From assembly GCF_000834015.1 (NCBI RefSeq), contig NZ_JXQI01000071.1, positions 62,001-126,000 of the forward strand: a DNA stretch of 64,000 nucleotides. Direction: 5' to 3'. The position numbers and the translations under genes were made by a program. Of the stretch, positions 16,141-25,207 are shown one piece after another (position 1 is the first letter of the stretch; the number at the start of each line of letters is the position of its first letter). The notes under the pieces were generated by a model. The model did not search any database. It saw only the letters and a list, made by a program, of their open reading frames with translations, and was not told the DNA's origin. The stretch comes from Prevotella pectinovora (GTDB taxonomy: Bacteria > Bacteroidota > Bacteroidia > Bacteroidales > Bacteroidaceae).

Positions 16141-17187
16141 ATGCAGACAAATCAAAGAAATATGGATAATAAAAAGAAAATGAGATACCTCAAGTTGGGT
16201 ATCCTCTCGTTTGTCGTTATAGCGGCGGTGCTGATTGTAGCCAAGCAGCGCAATGCTCCGTTCCAGAAGAATACGGGCTTCGTGTTCGGCACCGTTTACA
16301 ATATTACATATCAGAGCGACAAAGACTTGCAGCCGGAAATCGAGGCTGAGCTGAAGAAGGTGGACAATTCGCTTTCCACTTTCAATCCAAAGTCCATTAT
16401 TTCCAGAATAAACCGCAATGAGGATGTCGTGGCTGACAGTATGTTCACCGAGGTGTTCAAGTTGGCAGAACAGGTGTCTGGAGAGACCGACGGAGCTTTC
16501 GACATCACCGTGGCGCCATTGGTGAACGCATGGGGATTCGGATTCAAACACGGCAAGATGCCTGACAACAGGAAGATAAACCAGCTGAGGAAGATTGTGG
16601 GCTTCCATAAGGTAAGCATGAAGAGTGGGAGAGTGGTGAAGAAGAATCCTGCCACGATGCTCGACTGCAGTGCCATCGCCAAGGGCTATGGCTGCGATAT
16701 GGTGGCGCGCCTGCTCGCCTCAAAGGGAATAAAGAACTATATGGTGGAGATAGGAGGAGAGATTGTGGTGAGTGGCGTCAACGACGAGCGTATGCCGTGG
16801 AAGATTGGTGTTACGAAGCCTACCGACGATTCGCTGAACGTGAACCAGGAACTGCAGACCGTGCTCAATGTCACCGACAAGGCGATGGCGACAAGTGGAA
16901 ACTATCGCAATTTCTATTATAAGAACGGCAAGAAATATGCCCATACCATCGACCCCAAGACCGGTCGCCCCGTGCAGCACAATATCCTGTCTGCCACGGT
17001 GATAGCCGACAACTGCGCCACTGCCGACGCCTATGCCACATCATTCATGGTGCTCGGTCTCGACAAGGCGAAGAAGGTGTTGGAGAAGCATACGGAGCTG
17101 ATGGCTTATTTCATCTATTCTGATTCTGAAGGAAAGAATGCTGTGTGGTTCTCTCCTTCGATGAAGGGATATATCGTGGATAAATAA
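16141..17187 (+). CDS. apbE: FAD:protein FMN transferase
   Basis: A 348-residue ApbE-family enzyme that attaches FMN covalently to a threonine in target proteins such as NqrB/NqrC and RnfG. It has an N-terminal membrane anchor (about 17-34) without a clear lipobox cysteine. Conserved parts are FGTVYNITYQ, the STFNPKSIISRIN segment, DCSAIAKGYGCDMVA (flavin binding), VEIGGEIVVSG and the HTIDPKTGRPVQHN block with its metal-binding region. An alternative ATG at 16162 lies seven codons in. It is followed after 6 bp by a Crp/Fnr gene, suggesting co-transcription. Confidence 0.92.
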   Translation: MQTNQRNMDNKKKMRYLKLGILSFVVIAAVLIVAKQRNAPFQKNTGFVFGTVYNITYQSDKDLQPEIEAELKKVDNSLSTFNPKSIISRINRNEDVVADSMFTEVFKLAEQVSGETDGAFDITVAPLVNAWGFGFKHGKMPDNRKINQLRKIVGFHKVSMKSGRVVKKNPATMLDCSAIAKGYGCDMVARLLASKGIKNYMVEIGGEIVVSGVNDERMPWKIGVTKPTDDSLNVNQELQTVLNVTDKAMATSGNYRNFYYKNGKKYAHTIDPKTGRPVQHNILSATVIADNCATADAYATSFMVLGLDKAKKVLEKHTELMAYFIYSDSEGKNAVWFSPSMKGYIVDK

Positions 17188-17193
17188 TATATC

Positions 17194-17862
17194 GTGGGTA
17201 ATCACTTCAATCCATATAGTCTGCTGGCTCGCCTTCCTCTGTTCCAGGGAATGAGCCTGAGCGAGTTTGACAATGTCATAGCTCATGTCAAACTTGGCTT
17301 CTCCAAGGTGGAGCGGGGCGGAACGGTTGTTGCCGAAGGAGAGGTGTGCAACGGACTGTCGTTTGTCTTGCAGGGCGAACTGGATGTGGAGACGGTTGCC
17401 GACGATGGTGGGTATCGCATAGTGGAGTGTGTTGCCACGCCTTGCGTGTTGCAGCCCGAGCGTTTGTTCGGATTGACACAGCGGTACTCACGCAAATTCA
17501 TTGCCGCCACGGAGTGTAACCTCCTGACGATAGACAAGGCGGAGATAATGAAAATCGTTACTGCCTCTGAGGTGTTCCGCCTCAATCTGATGAATATCCT
17601 TTGCACTTTGACTCAAAGGATGCAGCATCTGCCCTGGCGCCGAAGACCTGAGGGCATCAGAAAGAAGATTGCTTTTTTCCTCTCTTCCCGTTGTCTCCAT
17701 CCTGCCGGCAAGAAAACGCTTGTCGTTGGTATGGTGAGACTGGCAAGGGAGATCGGCGAGAGCCGTCTCAATGTTTCTAAAGCCCTGCATGAGCTGGAGA
17801 GACAGGGACTGCTCGAGATGGGGAGAGAAAAAATCGTGGTGGCAGCGCTGGAGAAACTGTAA
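17194..17862 (+). CDS. Crp/Fnr family transcription regulator
   Basis: A 222-residue regulator with an N-terminal cyclic-nucleotide-binding-like beta roll (about 10-125) and a C-terminal winged helix-turn-helix (about 150-215, with VRLAREIGESRLNVSKALHELERQG as recognition region, quoted here as GESRLNVSKALHEL). It begins with GTG, 6 bp after the apbE stop; no ATG gives a complete domain. The effector is unknown; the phosphate-binding arginine-serine pattern of CRP is not obvious. Bacteroidetes Crp/Fnr proteins often respond to oxidative stress or haem. Likely co-transcribed with apbE. Confidence 0.82.
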   Translation: MGNHFNPYSLLARLPLFQGMSLSEFDNVIAHVKLGFSKVERGGTVVAEGEVCNGLSFVLQGELDVETVADDGGYRIVECVATPCVLQPERLFGLTQRYSRKFIAATECNLLTIDKAEIMKIVTASEVFRLNLMNILCTLTQRMQHLPWRRRPEGIRKKIAFFLSSRCLHPAGKKTLVVGMVRLAREIGESRLNVSKALHELERQGLLEMGREKIVVAALEKL

Positions 17863-17924
17863 GCCCCTCCAACCATTTCCTGCTCCACTGATGAAAATCT
17901 GATTTTACCCGCTAATGAAATAAT

Positions 17925-18028
17925 AAAACGGGTTCTGTCGGTTCAAATTAACATATCAAGCGTCCTGATGCTTGATTTTGGTTAAGCGTCCTGATTACCA
18001 TTGGAGGGAGACGGCTTAATCCCGTTTT
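17925..18028. terminator. Convergent-gene inverted repeat
   Basis: AAAACGGG (17925-17932) pairs with CCCGTTTT (18021-18028) around an 88-nt loop that holds a second hairpin (CAAGC-N8-GCTTG) and two copies of AAGCGTCCTGAT. It lies between the convergent Crp/Fnr and AraC genes and probably ends both transcripts. Confidence 0.5.
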
Positions 18029-18032
18029 AGGA

Positions 18033-19844
18033 TTAGATATTGTCTCTATAATCCGCCGGAGTCATACCGTATTTCTTTGAGAACAGTCTGTAGAACGTCT
18101 GTCTCACCGGCACACCGCATTCCTGGGCGATGGCTTCGATAGAATAGTTCGGCTTTTCCTTCAGCAGCTTTGCCGCACGCTCCATACGCAGGTTGTTGAT
18201 ATAGTTAGTGAACGTCAGCTGAGAGTATTTGTCGAATACGGCATTGAAATGGCTTGTCGACATTCCGGCTTCGGCTGCCACTTCGGTTCTCGATAGTTTG
18301 GTGCGGATGAACAGGTTCTTTTCGAATATCATCTTCTCAATCTTCAGGAATTGCTCATACTCCTCGTTGTGAGCCTTGCTGTCAGTCTTCTTTTCCGTCT
18401 TTACTGTCTCACCGGAGTTCACAGCCTTTCCTTTGTCATCTGTTGCAGATGCCTTGTCATTGGCTGATGCTGCATTATTCACCTTGTCTGGATGTTCCAA
18501 CATCCTGTCGAAAAGTTCCGTTTTGTATTTAGACAGTTCCCCGATGAGCGATGACGACACCCTGTTCTTGTTCTTTATTATCCTGTTGTCGCGAATGACG
18601 AAGACAATCAGTGTGATACAGATGAAGAGCAATACACCCATGATGATGTTTGCCCATCTGTTTATCGTCAGCTGCTTGTCCTGGTTTTCTATATAACTCT
18701 TCAGCACTTTCTTGCCCATCTTCTCCGATAGCCATGTGGCGTTCTGCTCCTTGATGCGTCGTGTCAGCGAGTCGCTCAGGTTATATGCCCTCATTCCGGT
18801 ATTTATCGCCTCCTCATATCTTCCGAGAGCCTGCAGCACACGGGCTTTGTTCATGAGTATGGTGTTGGAGTAAGTGTAGTCCACGGTGTCTCTTCCGTGC
18901 GACATCCAAGTCTTCTCCTCTTCGTTGATTTTTTTCAACGCCTCTTTGTATTGCTTTGTCTCCAGCAGATAAGGCACTACGTATGATGCACCGTCGGGCA
19001 AGAGGGCAGTACGTGTGGAGAGCAGGTTGTCGAAGCATTCCCTTGCTTTTGCATGATTGCCGCTCTTCTCGTATGCTATTGACAATAGCGAGTAGTATCC
19101 GGCGTTTGCCACGTCGTTGGCACCGCTCACATCCTCCTTCAGTTTGTTCAGCTTGTCCAGGCATTTCTTGTATTTCGGCTGCATGTCGATTACCAGCTTG
19201 TATTCCTTGATGTCGATAGCCGAATTCGCTTTCAGTGAGTACACGGTGGCGAGGTCGAAATATGTGTCCCAGTCGGGAGTCTTCTTCAGTTGTTCTGTAA
19301 TTATCTGTATGCAGCGGTCGAAGGTATTTATGGCATGCCACATGTTTCCCACTTCGCCATGACATTCGCCGATGGTCATCAGCAGCTGTGACATGAGTTT
19401 TCTGTCCTTATGCTCGTATGCCAACTTTATGCCCTTGTCTGCCATGGTAAGGCTTTCCACATAGTTGCCGCAGCTGTAAAACTGCGATGAAGCCATGTTG
19501 TAAAGTTGCCTTTCCTTTTCCGGATATTTGTTGATGTCTGGGTCGTTGAGGGCTGCCACGGCATAGTTTGCCGCCTTGCTGTAGTTTCTCAGCGCGTTGT
19601 TGTAAACCATGCTCATAAGGTAATTAGCCTCGATGTTCGTCATCGAACCGTCTTTCTTTCCGGTCTCAATCATCTTCAGGGCGCGCTTGGGCTGAGTCAG
19701 ACTGATGCCTCTAACGTATTCGAAGGTGTATTTGGAATTTGCCTTCTTTATAGCCGTTGATTTTGCCTGTTCATCCTGTGAACAAGCTATGAAGGCGATA
19801 GTCACTGCCAGTATCAGCAATATAGTGTTTAGTTTCTTCTCCAT
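18033..19844 (-). CDS. Membrane-anchored TPR/AraC-type regulator
   Basis: A 603-residue one-piece sensor-regulator. Residues 1-21 form a signal ending in a lipobox-like FIAC; about 35-370 are tetratricopeptide-like helices that would lie in the periplasm; about 392-412 are a membrane helix; a charged linker with poly-Ala/Lys character follows (445-490); and residues about 505-603 are an AraC-type double helix-turn-helix (SRTEVAAEAGMSTSHFNAVF and the final FYRLFSKKYGMTPADYR). It resembles Bacteroidetes hybrid regulators that sense outside signals without a kinase. It is divergent from the large secreted protein at 20670, its probable target. Whether the N-end is lipidated or just an uncleaved anchor is unclear. 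Confidence 0.85.
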   Translation of the reverse strand: MEKKLNTILLILAVTIAFIACSQDEQAKSTAIKKANSKYTFEYVRGISLTQPKRALKMIETGKKDGSMTNIEANYLMSMVYNNALRNYSKAANYAVAALNDPDINKYPEKERQLYNMASSQFYSCGNYVESLTMADKGIKLAYEHKDRKLMSQLLMTIGECHGEVGNMWHAINTFDRCIQIITEQLKKTPDWDTYFDLATVYSLKANSAIDIKEYKLVIDMQPKYKKCLDKLNKLKEDVSGANDVANAGYYSLLSIAYEKSGNHAKARECFDNLLSTRTALLPDGASYVVPYLLETKQYKEALKKINEEEKTWMSHGRDTVDYTYSNTILMNKARVLQALGRYEEAINTGMRAYNLSDSLTRRIKEQNATWLSEKMGKKVLKSYIENQDKQLTINRWANIIMGVLLFICITLIVFVIRDNRIIKNKNRVSSSLIGELSKYKTELFDRMLEHPDKVNNAASANDKASATDDKGKAVNSGETVKTEKKTDSKAHNEEYEQFLKIEKMIFEKNLFIRTKLSRTEVAAEAGMSTSHFNAVFDKYSQLTFTNYINNLRMERAAKLLKEKPNYSIEAIAQECGVPVRQTFYRLFSKKYGMTPADYRDNI

Positions 19845-20669
19845 TTGTCTTTTCCTTTCACGTCTTTACCATCCACTTCCGTTGTCGGTATCGGTCCACT
19901 TCCTTATATGTCGTTATATTTCACTTGCTTGCTTCAGTGTCAAGGAGTGATGCTGTTTCCCAGGAGGTTTCTCGGTAAGTCTTCTTTGTATGGTTAGTAT
20001 TGAATGATTTAGCTTTAATTGCGATGCAATTATATATTAATCGCGTTATTTATTCGCTACAAATATAATTATTTTCTTTTATTCATACTTCTTTTCTTTG
20101 TTAATAATAGCAAAATAATTACATTTCAAGCCTCTCTTGCGATATGTCGCATTATTTTGTAGATAGCAAATGTTACAAATTGCGTTATTATGCTATTCAT
20201 ATTTTGTAAAACGTTGTGCTTTAGCTTGATGCGATAATTTACGACATTCATTGATTTTGTAACTTTGTAAAAAATATCCTGTTTGGTTTATTTTGTTTTG
20301 TATCCAAATTTTATAAAAAACGTGTTGTTTTGTAACAATTGTATTATTCTGCGTAGCGTTACATGAAACAAAGTGTATTGCTACAATGAGTCAAATGAAA
20401 TTATTGCAAGTATGGAATTATTTCATTTACTTTGCATCGTTACAACAAACAAGAACCTGACACGACGGTCGCCACCTTAGACCGACAGGTTTATCGGAAA
20501 CAAGCCAACACACCTGCTGAATCTTTATGGTCGCAGGTTCTCCATATATAAAATAAGTAAGCAATAATTAATAATGTTGTGAATCTTAAAACAGATAATG
20601 TCGCTAACAAAAAAGTAAGTTTAATCATGGACAGCCTCCTTCGGGAGGCCGCCACAAAAACTAAAAATT
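19845..20669. promoter_or_regulatory. 825-bp divergent AT-rich control region
   Basis: No gene is seen. It holds a minus-strand TATATTTG (20067-20060) suited to the TPR/AraC regulator, and plus-strand -7-like boxes TAACTTTG (20260-20267) and TTACTTTG (20428-20435) suited to the secreted protein gene, which leave a leader of over 200 nt. The leader contains an imperfect hairpin (CGGTC...GACCG, about 20465-20487) and the UUCG hairpin annotated separately. The unusual length and AT content are consistent with regulator binding sites. Confidence 0.5.
20634..20649 (+). promoter_or_regulatory. UUCG-capped hairpin just before a start codon
   Basis: GCCTCC-TTCG-GGAGGC: a perfect 6-bp stem with the very stable UUCG tetraloop, ending 20 nt before the ATG at 20670. 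The interval AAAAACTAAAAATT is unstructured. It may protect the leader or tune ribosome access. Confidence 0.6.
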
Positions 20670-23600
20670 ATGAAAAGTAAAACTACAAATTTAAATGTCG
20701 CTAATTACAGAAGCGTAATCAGGGCTGCCGCAATTCTCATCTTGACGATGATTTGCGGTGGTCTCTGTGCGCAGACCGTTAGTATTAGTCCAAAGACCGG
20801 TAATGTGATATCGGCGTCGAGTACCGATAATGAACAACATCTTAATGGCTATGGTGGAGCCTGGGTGCATAACCAATTGCCATTGACATTGATTACTTCA
20901 GACGAAGCAACCCTTACAGAAGCAGGTTTGATGAGTGTTCATGCTAATAATGTTTCAGCACAGACTGATGGTAAGCTAATCATTGCTTCAGGTTCGAGTA
21001 CAATTTGTAATCACATGTCTCTTTCATTACCAAAGGGATATCGCTTTACGAGTTATAAGTTGGTAATAAATTCAAATAGTGAAGCTGCAGTTTCCACAAC
21101 ACTTAAGGAAATGGATGCTACGTTTAAAGATACAAAGGAGTCTGTAACTATACAAAAGACAGGTAGTACGGGCATTACTATGCAGAGAACTTCTATGAAC
21201 AATACTGACATGGGAAATATTCTGTATTTTAAACAGGAACATCCTAATGCTGGACAATCGGGGCTTGCAAAAGTCGATATAGTTTCCTTTGTCATTACTT
21301 TCGAATGTACGGAAAAGTTCAATGAGAACCTTAAGCCAGGTGTAACCACTTTGACGAGAGGTGTAAGTTGTCTTGCTTTGCCTTTCCAGACACAGAGAGT
21401 AGACCTTGGATCTATCAAACAGGAAACAGTAAAAGGCTATACATCTTATAAGTATTGGTACAAAAACGTACAGGATCTCAAAGCAGACTTCCTGTTATAC
21501 GATAAATCTGGTATAGTTGGTGGTACTGCAAAACCTGGAACCGCTGGTGATGGAAACATTGCCAAATTAGGCTTCGATGGAACCAATACTTATATTGGTC
21601 TCAAGAACAATACTTATTGGCTTGAAACACCAACTGATGCCGTAGCACAGGGTGAAGTCAACATCCCTGTAGGCTATCGTATTGTGGGCGCTCGCTTGGT
21701 TTACGCAAATAATGTTGCTCAGAACATCAAGAATGGTGACAACATTTATATCACCGACGGTAAAGGTAATTATATGAATGCCAGTCTGAAGTTCACAGCA
21801 ACCAAAGTGGAATGGAATTATGCTACAGATGGAAAGTTGTCAACGAAATCGGAAAACTCAACGGTTTATTTACGTCACATAGAAAATTCTAGTTGGTTAG
21901 GTCCTACAACCTATTCTTTGGGAACTACGACCAAGTCTAACCAAGCCTCTTCATTTAATACCGATGGTACAACCCTCTTCTATCGCAGCGGTTCAAATTC
22001 TTACATAATTTCTTATGATAGTAATGGTAAAGCCGCCTATAACATTACTCAGTCTAATGCTATCGCTGTTAACTCAGCGGTTACAAGCTCTGACAATTCA
22101 TTCACTGTCAGGATGTTTGACAAGACAGGTAACAATGTAGCTCAAGAAGTGGCAGTAAACAAAGACAATCCAACTGGCGACATCGTTCTTGAGAAACTTA
22201 ACAACGACGCCATCAAGTTCCAGATTGAAGGACTTACAGGTGATCAGTTGGCATACGTTTGCCTGCAGGTACAGCTTGAGGCTCTCAACCCATACATCGA
22301 CAAGATGGATATCTCTTGTACCGAGCCATCGGGAGAGAAGAAACTCAAGAACCAGTATCTCGCCGACGACTTCACCATCGGTACTAACGGTAAGGTGGAT
22401 TTCGCTGTGCCAAAAAACTTCGGTACTACTGGTTTGCATTTCGCCTTCGAAGGACTCCACCACAAGAATGCCGATGAGACATACGGAGATCCTACTGTTG
22501 TGGGCAAGCACTCTCGCTACCACTTCGTGAAGTCTGAATACTACGATTTGATTAATGAGAACCTCCAGGCTCATCGCTCAGAGGCTGCCGACCACGACTA
22601 CACCAAGAAGATTGAAGTGAAGGTGGCAGGAACACAGGCGTTCAAGTGTAACAACTCCGACACCTTCAAGGCTGGAACAACAGGTGACGGTACATACTAT
22701 TATGTAGAGAACCGCTATTCAAATGCAGCATACATTACTCAGGGCGGAACATGGAATAAGATGGTCGTGAACAATGGTGACGACTACGTGAAGCGTTATC
22801 TCGTGGTCTGCGACGAGACTCGCTACAACATCGCTCCTACGACTACTCCACGCCATGCCTTCTATGCATACTACTCAACAGACCTGAAGTTGACTACAGT
22901 AGACTATGTGCCGGAGCTGACTTATACCAAGGTGTACAAAGACGCCGTAGTGCCAAACACTTATGACGCAAACTATTACGTAGGCGTGAAGGTATCGCTG
23001 AAAGACACCGACAACAAGCCTATTCCGGAAGGTGAGGGATATGTATACGCTAAGCAGATTATCAAGAAGATAGCTAAGGACGTGGAGACCAAGGTAACCA
23101 ACGCACCGGTTAACGCCAAGCACATCCTCTATTTCGACGCCAGCAACATCAAGTCGCTGCTCTTCAGTGATGCTGATCCTACATGGGGAACTCTTGCCGA
23201 CCTCAAGGCACAGCTCGGCGACAACGCACTGCTCTATATGCCGGAGGGTGTGACAGCCAACCTGAAGAACGTAGTGACGAAATCCCTCTCCGGTGACGAT
23301 TTCGTGTCGGAAAACGATATCGAACTGGTAGACCAGCAGCCGTTCTTCGCTCCTTACAGCATCCGACTCAATGCTGCCAACGAGGTGGTATACAAGAGAA
23401 AGGTGACGCTCAACCACAATGAAACAAAGAAGTGGGTATCGCTGATGCTCCCATTCACAGTGGCAGTGGACACAGAGACAGGAAGCTATGTGCAGACCAA
23501 AGACAACTGCGCATTCACGTTCTACACGATGAATACCGACAACACATTCAGCAACGCCCAGGAGACAGGCGAATATATCTACGAGGCAGACGCACACTTC

Positions 23601-24242
23601 TCGCCATTCACAGGACAGTTCGTTACACAGCCAAACAAGGCTTACGTAGTGAGCATCGACCAGATGGAGGAAACCAACAGCGACAAGGTACTCTTCGTTG
23701 TTCGCCAGAGCGGTTCTACTATCGAGGCTACACCGGCAACGCTCACACAGCCTCTCATCCAGGGTGAGACTGCAACGGGCAAGATCAAGGGCGAAGCTAC
23801 AACCCTCGTGAACTACGGTTCATACTGCGGAGTGAAAGTGCCGAAGACTGAAGGAATATTCTATTTCAACAAGGATAAGTTCATCTCATCACTTCTCCTC
23901 GACGAGAGATTCCAGGATGTGTACGTATTGCCATTCAGATCATACTACGCATGTCAGAACGGAGCTAACAATGTGCGCTACCTCAACATCTCGCTTGAGC
24001 AGAACACTGAGACATCATGGATAGACAATGCAACGGAGACTGCAACGGCGAGCGCCGGCTTCATGTTCTCGGCAGAGACAGGCAAGCTGACCATCACGGC
24101 AACGAAGGACCTGCGCACCAATATCCGCAACATCAACGGACAGACAATAGACACTACCTCTCTTAAGGCTGGCGAGACACGCACAGTGGCATTGCCAAGC
24201 GGCATCTACATGGTGAATGGAACGAAGGTTGTGGTAAGATAG
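20670..24242 (+). CDS. Large secreted protein with a probable T9SS C-terminal signal
   Basis: A 1190-residue protein with a signal peptide (hydrophobic stretch about 18-34, cleavage near GLCAQT) and a C-terminal region of about 75 residues that resembles a type IX secretion sorting domain: NIRNINGQTID, then LPSGIYMVNGTKVVVR at the very end. The middle shows no enzyme motif and looks like repeated beta-rich modules (N-terminal glycan-binding or adhesin-like). Base composition changes inside the gene: the first ~1.5 kb is visibly AT-richer than the part after about 22150. It lies opposite the TPR/AraC regulator and 51 bp before a 66-residue peptide gene. Probably surface-attached or released; the ligand is unknown. 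Confidence 0.75.
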   Translation: MKSKTTNLNVANYRSVIRAAAILILTMICGGLCAQTVSISPKTGNVISASSTDNEQHLNGYGGAWVHNQLPLTLITSDEATLTEAGLMSVHANNVSAQTDGKLIIASGSSTICNHMSLSLPKGYRFTSYKLVINSNSEAAVSTTLKEMDATFKDTKESVTIQKTGSTGITMQRTSMNNTDMGNILYFKQEHPNAGQSGLAKVDIVSFVITFECTEKFNENLKPGVTTLTRGVSCLALPFQTQRVDLGSIKQETVKGYTSYKYWYKNVQDLKADFLLYDKSGIVGGTAKPGTAGDGNIAKLGFDGTNTYIGLKNNTYWLETPTDAVAQGEVNIPVGYRIVGARLVYANNVAQNIKNGDNIYITDGKGNYMNASLKFTATKVEWNYATDGKLSTKSENSTVYLRHIENSSWLGPTTYSLGTTTKSNQASSFNTDGTTLFYRSGSNSYIISYDSNGKAAYNITQSNAIAVNSAVTSSDNSFTVRMFDKTGNNVAQEVAVNKDNPTGDIVLEKLNNDAIKFQIEGLTGDQLAYVCLQVQLEALNPYIDKMDISCTEPSGEKKLKNQYLADDFTIGTNGKVDFAVPKNFGTTGLHFAFEGLHHKNADETYGDPTVVGKHSRYHFVKSEYYDLINENLQAHRSEAADHDYTKKIEVKVAGTQAFKCNNSDTFKAGTTGDGTYYYVENRYSNAAYITQGGTWNKMVVNNGDDYVKRYLVVCDETRYNIAPTTTPRHAFYAYYSTDLKLTTVDYVPELTYTKVYKDAVVPNTYDANYYVGVKVSLKDTDNKPIPEGEGYVYAKQIIKKIAKDVETKVTNAPVNAKHILYFDASNIKSLLFSDADPTWGTLADLKAQLGDNALLYMPEGVTANLKNVVTKSLSGDDFVSENDIELVDQQPFFAPYSIRLNAANEVVYKRKVTLNHNETKKWVSLMLPFTVAVDTETGSYVQTKDNCAFTFYTMNTDNTFSNAQETGEYIYEADAHFSPFTGQFVTQPNKAYVVSIDQMEETNSDKVLFVVRQSGSTIEATPATLTQPLIQGETATGKIKGEATTLVNYGSYCGVKVPKTEGIFYFNKDKFISSLLLDERFQDVYVLPFRSYYACQNGANNVRYLNISLEQNTETSWIDNATETATASAGFMFSAETGKLTITATKDLRTNIRNINGQTIDTTSLKAGETRTVALPSGIYMVNGTKVVVR

Positions 24243-24293
24243 CCCTCATTCTGATGCACTGACTGAATATTAACGACTTAAAATGAATGAATT

Positions 24294-24494
24294 ATGAAAA
24301 AGAATAAATATATCAAGCCGGCAACAGGAGTCGTGAATGTCCAGACCTATGGTAGGATGCTCGCTGGTTCTCACGACAACTGGGCGGACAGTAAATCTCA
24401 CAAGAAAGGACTGTGGGATGACGATGCTAATGAATATGATGAGTCTGCCAATTCCAATTGGGCAGGCTATCAGAAAGATTCACCTTCATGGTGA
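24294..24494 (+). CDS. Small MKKxYIKP-type peptide of unknown function
   Basis: A 66-residue protein beginning MKKNKYIKPATGVVNVQ and continuing with MLAGSHDNW, then a hydrophilic acidic tail rich in Asp, Asn, Ser and Trp. Peptides with this type of N-end (a Lys-Tyr-Ile-Lys-Pro start and a later L-A-G-S or L-A-A-S step) recur in Bacteroidales genomes and have no settled role; the LAGS step looks like a possible processing site. There is no classical signal peptide or lipobox. It follows the large secreted protein gene by 51 bp and is probably co-transcribed; a terminator follows at 24554. Confidence 0.65.
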   Translation: MKKNKYIKPATGVVNVQTYGRMLAGSHDNWADSKSHKKGLWDDDANEYDESANSNWAGYQKDSPSW

Positions 24495-24553
24495 GAGTGA
24501 TTGACTTGCTTGCGCATTTCAGAACAGTTTTTCAGAAATGCGTTGTTTGACAA

Positions 24554-24597
24554 GAAACCCCAGGCTCTGTGAAGAACTTGGGGTTTCGATTATTTTT
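24554..24597 (+). terminator. Terminator of the secreted protein/peptide operon
   Basis: GAAACCCCA pairs with TGGGGTTTC around a 16-nt loop and is followed by GATTATTTTTTG. It lies 60 bp after the small peptide gene. Confidence 0.8.
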
Positions 24598-24649
24598 TGC
24601 GTAGTAGGTTATGGAACGTGATATACAGTTATAATCTGAATACCAGATC

Positions 24650-24808
24650 GACTTCAGCCCCCTCTCTTTCTCCTCCGTAGGACAACCCATCCTAACCTTC
24701 CCCAAGGGAAGGAACTGGTTACTCCGATTATGGATAATCCTTTGACAATCATACAGTCAATAGTATCTGTCCCTCCACTTCGGGGGAGGTTAGGTGGGGG
24801 CTGAAGTC
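24650..24808. repeat. 159-bp element bounded by 13-bp inverted repeats
   Basis: GACTTCAGCCCCC (24650-24662) and its exact inverse GGGGGCTGAAGTC (24796-24808) enclose pyrimidine-rich sequence containing CATCCTAACCTTCCCC and the related inverse GGGGGAGGTTAGGTGGGGG near the other end. There is no coding potential. It looks like a small non-autonomous or REP-like intergenic repeat and sits at the left edge of the accessory region. Together with the hairpin at 24869, this accounts for most of the gene-free stretch 24495-25207. Confidence 0.6.
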
Positions 24809-24868
24809 AATAGTAGGAGTAATTTATTTCTCCTCTTGGAAAAGGTCTTAAGATCATGATGGAAAACA

Positions 24869-24913
24869 AAAGAGACTTGTCGGCAGTCGTGTGGCTGCGA
24901 GACAAGTCTCTTT
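24869..24913. other. Strong intergenic hairpin
   Basis: AAAGAGACTTGTC and GACAAGTCTCTTT form a 13-bp stem with an inner GCAG/CTGC pairing. It could act as a terminator on either strand, because A/T runs flank both sides. Confidence 0.55.
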
Positions 24914-25048
24914 GTAGTTGGTATTTATTCTTTGCCCATATTCAAGCTTCACATTTTGTTTGTGTGAAGACAAACACCATTTAGTCAAACGAGCAATTGT
25001 TTTTAATATCTTTAACGTCATATTTTCGTTTTTCTCAGAAAAAGACCG

Positions 25049-25056
25049 TAATTTTG
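25049..25056 (+). promoter_or_regulatory. -7 box for the NADAR cassette
   Basis: TAATTTTG, 151 bp upstream of the ATG at 25208. The leader between them shows no recognisable riboswitch. Confidence 0.45.
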
Positions 25057-25207
25057 CATTTACTTTCCAAAATGGGGAGTAGTTCTTTTACTTTTTGAAT
25101 AAGTATCAAGAGACAGCTTAAGTGCTGAACCAACCGAGCAGACATAGCCACGGTGGTAAAAATGATACGGGTTTAAGGATTTAGTAATAATCATTAAATT
25201 AAAAGTT

